Shown: piece after piece, positions 61,982 to 64,000 of the stretch
How the letters are laid out: each line of letters opens with the position of its first letter
How positions within the stretch are numbered: position 1 is the first letter of the stretch
IMG/VR virus record: IMGVR_UViG_3300036766_002288
Coordinates: 123,012 to 187,011 of that record
DNA length: 64,000 bases
DNA from: a virus
Reading direction: 5' to 3' (one strand)
Program-made: the position numbers and the translations under genes
The notes under the pieces: model-generated
The model's database searches: none
What the model was told of the DNA's origin: nothing
The model's input: only the letters and a program-made list of their open reading frames with translations

Positions 61982-62617
61982 ATGGGACACGATGCAAAAT
62001 TTGATAAGTGGCTTGAACAGTGGGATAAAGCCAAGGATACGAAAGCTTTTCAGTCAGAACCTAAACCTAAAGCTGAAGCAAAGACACCAGATTTTTTTGG
62101 TATTGGTGAGACAAAACCACGTCAAGAAAAGTTCAGTTTAAATGAAGTAGACTCCAAATATTGGAAAAAGCTTTACAAGTTATCTAAGGGTGAAACAGAG
62201 CTATTTCAGGAGTTAACGGGGATTCCAAGTATAGATGATGATCCTCTCCAATCTAAGACTGCGGAAGATGATGATGGTGGTGAGCGTGAGACTCCTGATA
62301 GGGATGAATTAGGTAAGAAGACGAAGAAGATGGCGAATACCGCCAATCCTACGATTCCTTCAACTATAGGAAAAGATCAAAGACCAGTAGTCACTGGTGA
62401 GTGGGAAGATGGTAAGGGGCTTAGGGAAATTAATGATATGAAGCTAAGTCTCTATAAATTAGAGAGTAAGCTTAATGCTGATCCTAAGTTTGGCGCATAT
62501 GGGCCAGAAGCACCTTCCATTAAGAATATTCAGGGGCAAATCAACGATTTAAAAGATAAGATCGACAAGTTAAGCAATTCACTTTCTCCAGATTTTGTAG
62601 CAGACGAAGAATCTTAA
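61982..62617 (+). CDS. CTS-type acidic protein, 211 aa
   Basis: Starts GHDAKFDKWLEQWDKAKD, similar to the capsid-targeting motif. A charged and disordered middle is followed by a C-terminal coiled coil (KLSLYKLESKLNADP, IQGQINDLKDKIDKL). No ribosome site; TATATAAT (61969-61976) lies 5 nt before ATG. Confidence 0.6.
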   Translation: MGHDAKFDKWLEQWDKAKDTKAFQSEPKPKAEAKTPDFFGIGETKPRQEKFSLNEVDSKYWKKLYKLSKGETELFQELTGIPSIDDDPLQSKTAEDDDGGERETPDRDELGKKTKKMANTANPTIPSTIGKDQRPVVTGEWEDGKGLREINDMKLSLYKLESKLNADPKFGAYGPEAPSIKNIQGQINDLKDKIDKLSNSLSPDFVADEES

Positions 62618-62624
62618 TATATTT

Positions 62625-62666
62625 AAATAAGCCTTACTATTTTAAAGCAATAGTAAGGCTTATTTT
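62625..62666 (+). terminator. Rho-independent terminator
   Basis: 16-bp stem (62625-62640 with 62650-62665) followed by TTATT. The next start, 62668, lies just after it, and its AAGG ribosome site is in the stem, so it could also control that gene. Confidence 0.75.
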
Positions 62667-62667
62667 T

Positions 62668-62874
62668 ATGAGTACAGTTTATTTTTTACTAAAATGCAAT
62701 AAATGTGGTTGGTGGAGGCGTTCAACTGGTCTCAGCGAAGACTTGAAGGACTTGTCCGAGGTGAAGGCTTGCAACAACTGTGGTGGCGCTAGGAAGTTCA
62801 AATGTCCTAAGTGTGGGCAATTAGTGAAGATGATAAGGGTAAAAAATGACATTGATAAAGAAAAAACAATCTGA
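62668..62874 (+). CDS. Zinc-ribbon protein, 68 aa
   Basis: Three Cys pairs (CNKC, CNNCG, CPKCG) give one or two zinc ribbons. Overlaps the next gene by 29 nt. Unknown role. Confidence 0.6.
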   Translation: MSTVYFLLKCNKCGWWRRSTGLSEDLKDLSEVKACNNCGGARKFKCPKCGQLVKMIRVKNDIDKEKTI

Positions 62875-64000
62875 AGAACCCATTTGTGATGTTCAATTTA
62901 ATATACATAAGTTCACAAAACGTATAAAGCCACAGGACAAGGATAAGATTCTGGTAATATCTTGTTTCAGTGAATTTGGTTGTGAAGTTATGGGTGCGAT
63001 GTATTGTGTTCCCAGGCTTATACGTGATAATCCAGGGGTATATATCATAGTGATGGGTTGGTATGGTAGGTCTTATTTATACAAGCATTTAGCTGATGAG
63101 TTCTGGGAAATGAAAGAAGAATTCCAATTTCTAAGAGATAAGGCGATGGCTTTTCACCATGTCAGTAAGAACTTGGCCAAGATAGAAAAGTATGCTGAAA
63201 ATTTTGGTAGGGTTGTAAGTTCTTATAAACTTGGCAGTATGGCTGTGGGCAGTACTTGTAAGCAGTGCGAGCATGTTTGGGGTGAAATGGGGGACAACAA
63301 TCGTTGCCCGAAATGTTCAAGTTTGGATATAGTTAAGTCCTTGTTTTCCAATGTTCCTTATTGGAAACCTACAAGAACACCGATTCCTTTACCTAGTGCT
63401 GAAAAAATGGCAGAAGCTGATAAGTTTCTGACCAGGAATAATGAGTGGCGTCCCGTTGCTGTTATAGCTAGAAATCGCACTACTTATGGTCGTAATTTAC
63501 AGCCAGAGTTTTATGTTAAGCTTATAGAATTATTAGAGAGGATGCGATATAAGCCAATTTGGTTGGGAGAAAAGCAGAGTACTTTGGCATGTCCAGTGCC
63601 GCACATCATTGATTTTTCAAGGATGCCAGAATCAAGAGATTTGGAATTAACGTTGGCTATAGTTGCAAAGTGTGAATTTACGGTGCAGTTTTGGACTGCC
63701 TCCACAAGGTTATCGGCTATGGTTGAAACTCCTTATTTGATATTTGAAAGTCCAGATCAGCTTTTTGGTCAAGGTCAAGAAGCTTATAGGATGGCATTGA
63801 CTACTAATAGCAAAAAGAAGTTGGCATTATGTCATTTCTTGAAGGTTTACAACGATAACGACTCTGCAATTAATTTAGTTGAAAGTTGTATTAAAGAAAT
63901 GCAGCATGGTAATTGGGAAGATGTGATAGGCATGGTGGATGAGCCAGATGTTGTTAAAGTTATAAGACAACAAAATCTTCATCGACTTGCGGGGATATAA
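62846..64000 (+). CDS. GT-B glycosyltransferase-like protein with zinc ribbon
   Basis: 384 residues, complete: its TAA is the last three bases of the window. N-terminal half has SCFSEFGCEVMGAMYCVPRL. A zinc ribbon lies in the middle (CKQCEHVWGEMGDNNRCPKC, about 138-157). The C-terminal half (RPVAVIARNRTTYGRNLQPE, FSRMPESRDLELTLAIVAKC) resembles a GT-B fold heptosyltransferase or fucosyltransferase. Substrate unknown; HldE at 32839 could supply ADP-heptose. Confidence 0.55.
   Translation: MTLIKKKQSEEPICDVQFNIHKFTKRIKPQDKDKILVISCFSEFGCEVMGAMYCVPRLIRDNPGVYIIVMGWYGRSYLYKHLADEFWEMKEEFQFLRDKAMAFHHVSKNLAKIEKYAENFGRVVSSYKLGSMAVGSTCKQCEHVWGEMGDNNRCPKCSSLDIVKSLFSNVPYWKPTRTPIPLPSAEKMAEADKFLTRNNEWRPVAVIARNRTTYGRNLQPEFYVKLIELLERMRYKPIWLGEKQSTLACPVPHIIDFSRMPESRDLELTLAIVAKCEFTVQFWTASTRLSAMVETPYLIFESPDQLFGQGQEAYRMALTTNSKKKLALCHFLKVYNDNDSAINLVESCIKEMQHGNWEDVIGMVDEPDVVKVIRQQNLHRLAGI

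Noticed and set aside
1-64000. TAG reassigned to glutamine throughout (as in some phages)
   Set aside because: Several genes end at TAG with no coding-like extension (8924, 9473, 26168, 31477, 35042, 35260, 54698), so TAG is a real stop in most genes. Only two genes have an in-frame TAG.
1-64000. tRNA genes
   Set aside because: No convincing T-arm and acceptor-stem pair was seen other than those in the tmRNA.

Overview
The window looks like part of the genome of a large, AT-rich tailed bacteriophage with T4-like replication genes. Evidence for a phage: dense gene packing with 4-8 nt stop/start overlaps, many small orphan genes, a gp32-like single-strand binding protein, a RecA/UvsX recombinase, a DnaB-like helicase, a DnaE-type polymerase, nucleotide-metabolism genes (dCMP deaminase, dNMP kinase, ThyX), free-standing homing endonucleases, and small proteins with a T4-like capsid-targeting N terminus. 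No terminase, capsid or tail genes are seen, so the phage call is an inference. The likely host is a planctomycete. The gene at 25164-26168 carries a domain I recognise as TIGR03000, which is known essentially from Planctomycetes, and several host-like secreted proteins sit near it. No tRNA genes and no CRISPR array were seen.

Layout. 1-7357 (+): an operon of MoxR ATPase, DUF58, BatD-like, two Bat-type VWA membrane proteins and a TPR protein. It runs straight into a replicative helicase (7362-8924), then a DUF1264 protein, a DNA glycosylase and a dCMP deaminase (to 12340). 12.3-22.4 kb: a methyltransferase, SSB behind a consensus sigma70 promoter, RecA/UvsX, a Hel308/Ski2-like helicase, a Cys-rich protein and a ribbon-helix-helix protein. 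22.4-24.2 kb: a LAGLIDADG gene inserted at the start of a dNMP kinase gene. 24.5-26.2 kb: two secreted repeat-rich proteins, one with an in-frame amber codon. 26.2-34.2 kb: a zinc-finger/TnsA-like nuclease, small CTS-type proteins, a secreted papain-like peptidase, a CxxCH cytochrome-like protein, an HNH endonuclease, ThyX, a HugZ-like protein and HldE. 34.2-47.6 kb (mostly -): a surface-sugar region with a GNAT acetyltransferase, a DegT aminotransferase, eight glycosyltransferase-like genes in two paralog families and a 575-residue composite homing endonuclease. 47.7-54.7 kb (+): PrkA kinase, macro domain, DUF444 (YeaH) and SpoVR. 55.8-56.2 kb: a tmRNA. 56.3-64 kb: an AAA ATPase, a SLOG protein, a DNA polymerase III alpha subunit and a GT-B-like glycosyltransferase.

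How the parts may work together. The replication and recombination genes are spread through the plus-strand blocks, probably expressed early. Two separate ATPase/kinase-plus-VWA modules (MoxR/Bat and PrkA/YeaH/SpoVR) are host-type stress systems that the phage has taken over whole. HldE, the aminotransferase, the acetyltransferase and the glycosyltransferases could build or remodel a glycan on the virion or host envelope. The tmRNA would rescue stalled ribosomes during infection.

The most notable points are: the two captured VWA modules; an apparent AUC start for DUF444; two genes with in-frame UAG codons where a glutamine would fit; homing endonucleases with unusual insertion and expression features; and a scattered family of proteins sharing a capsid-targeting-like N terminus, some with TATATAA boxes directly at the start codon and no Shine-Dalgarno sequence.
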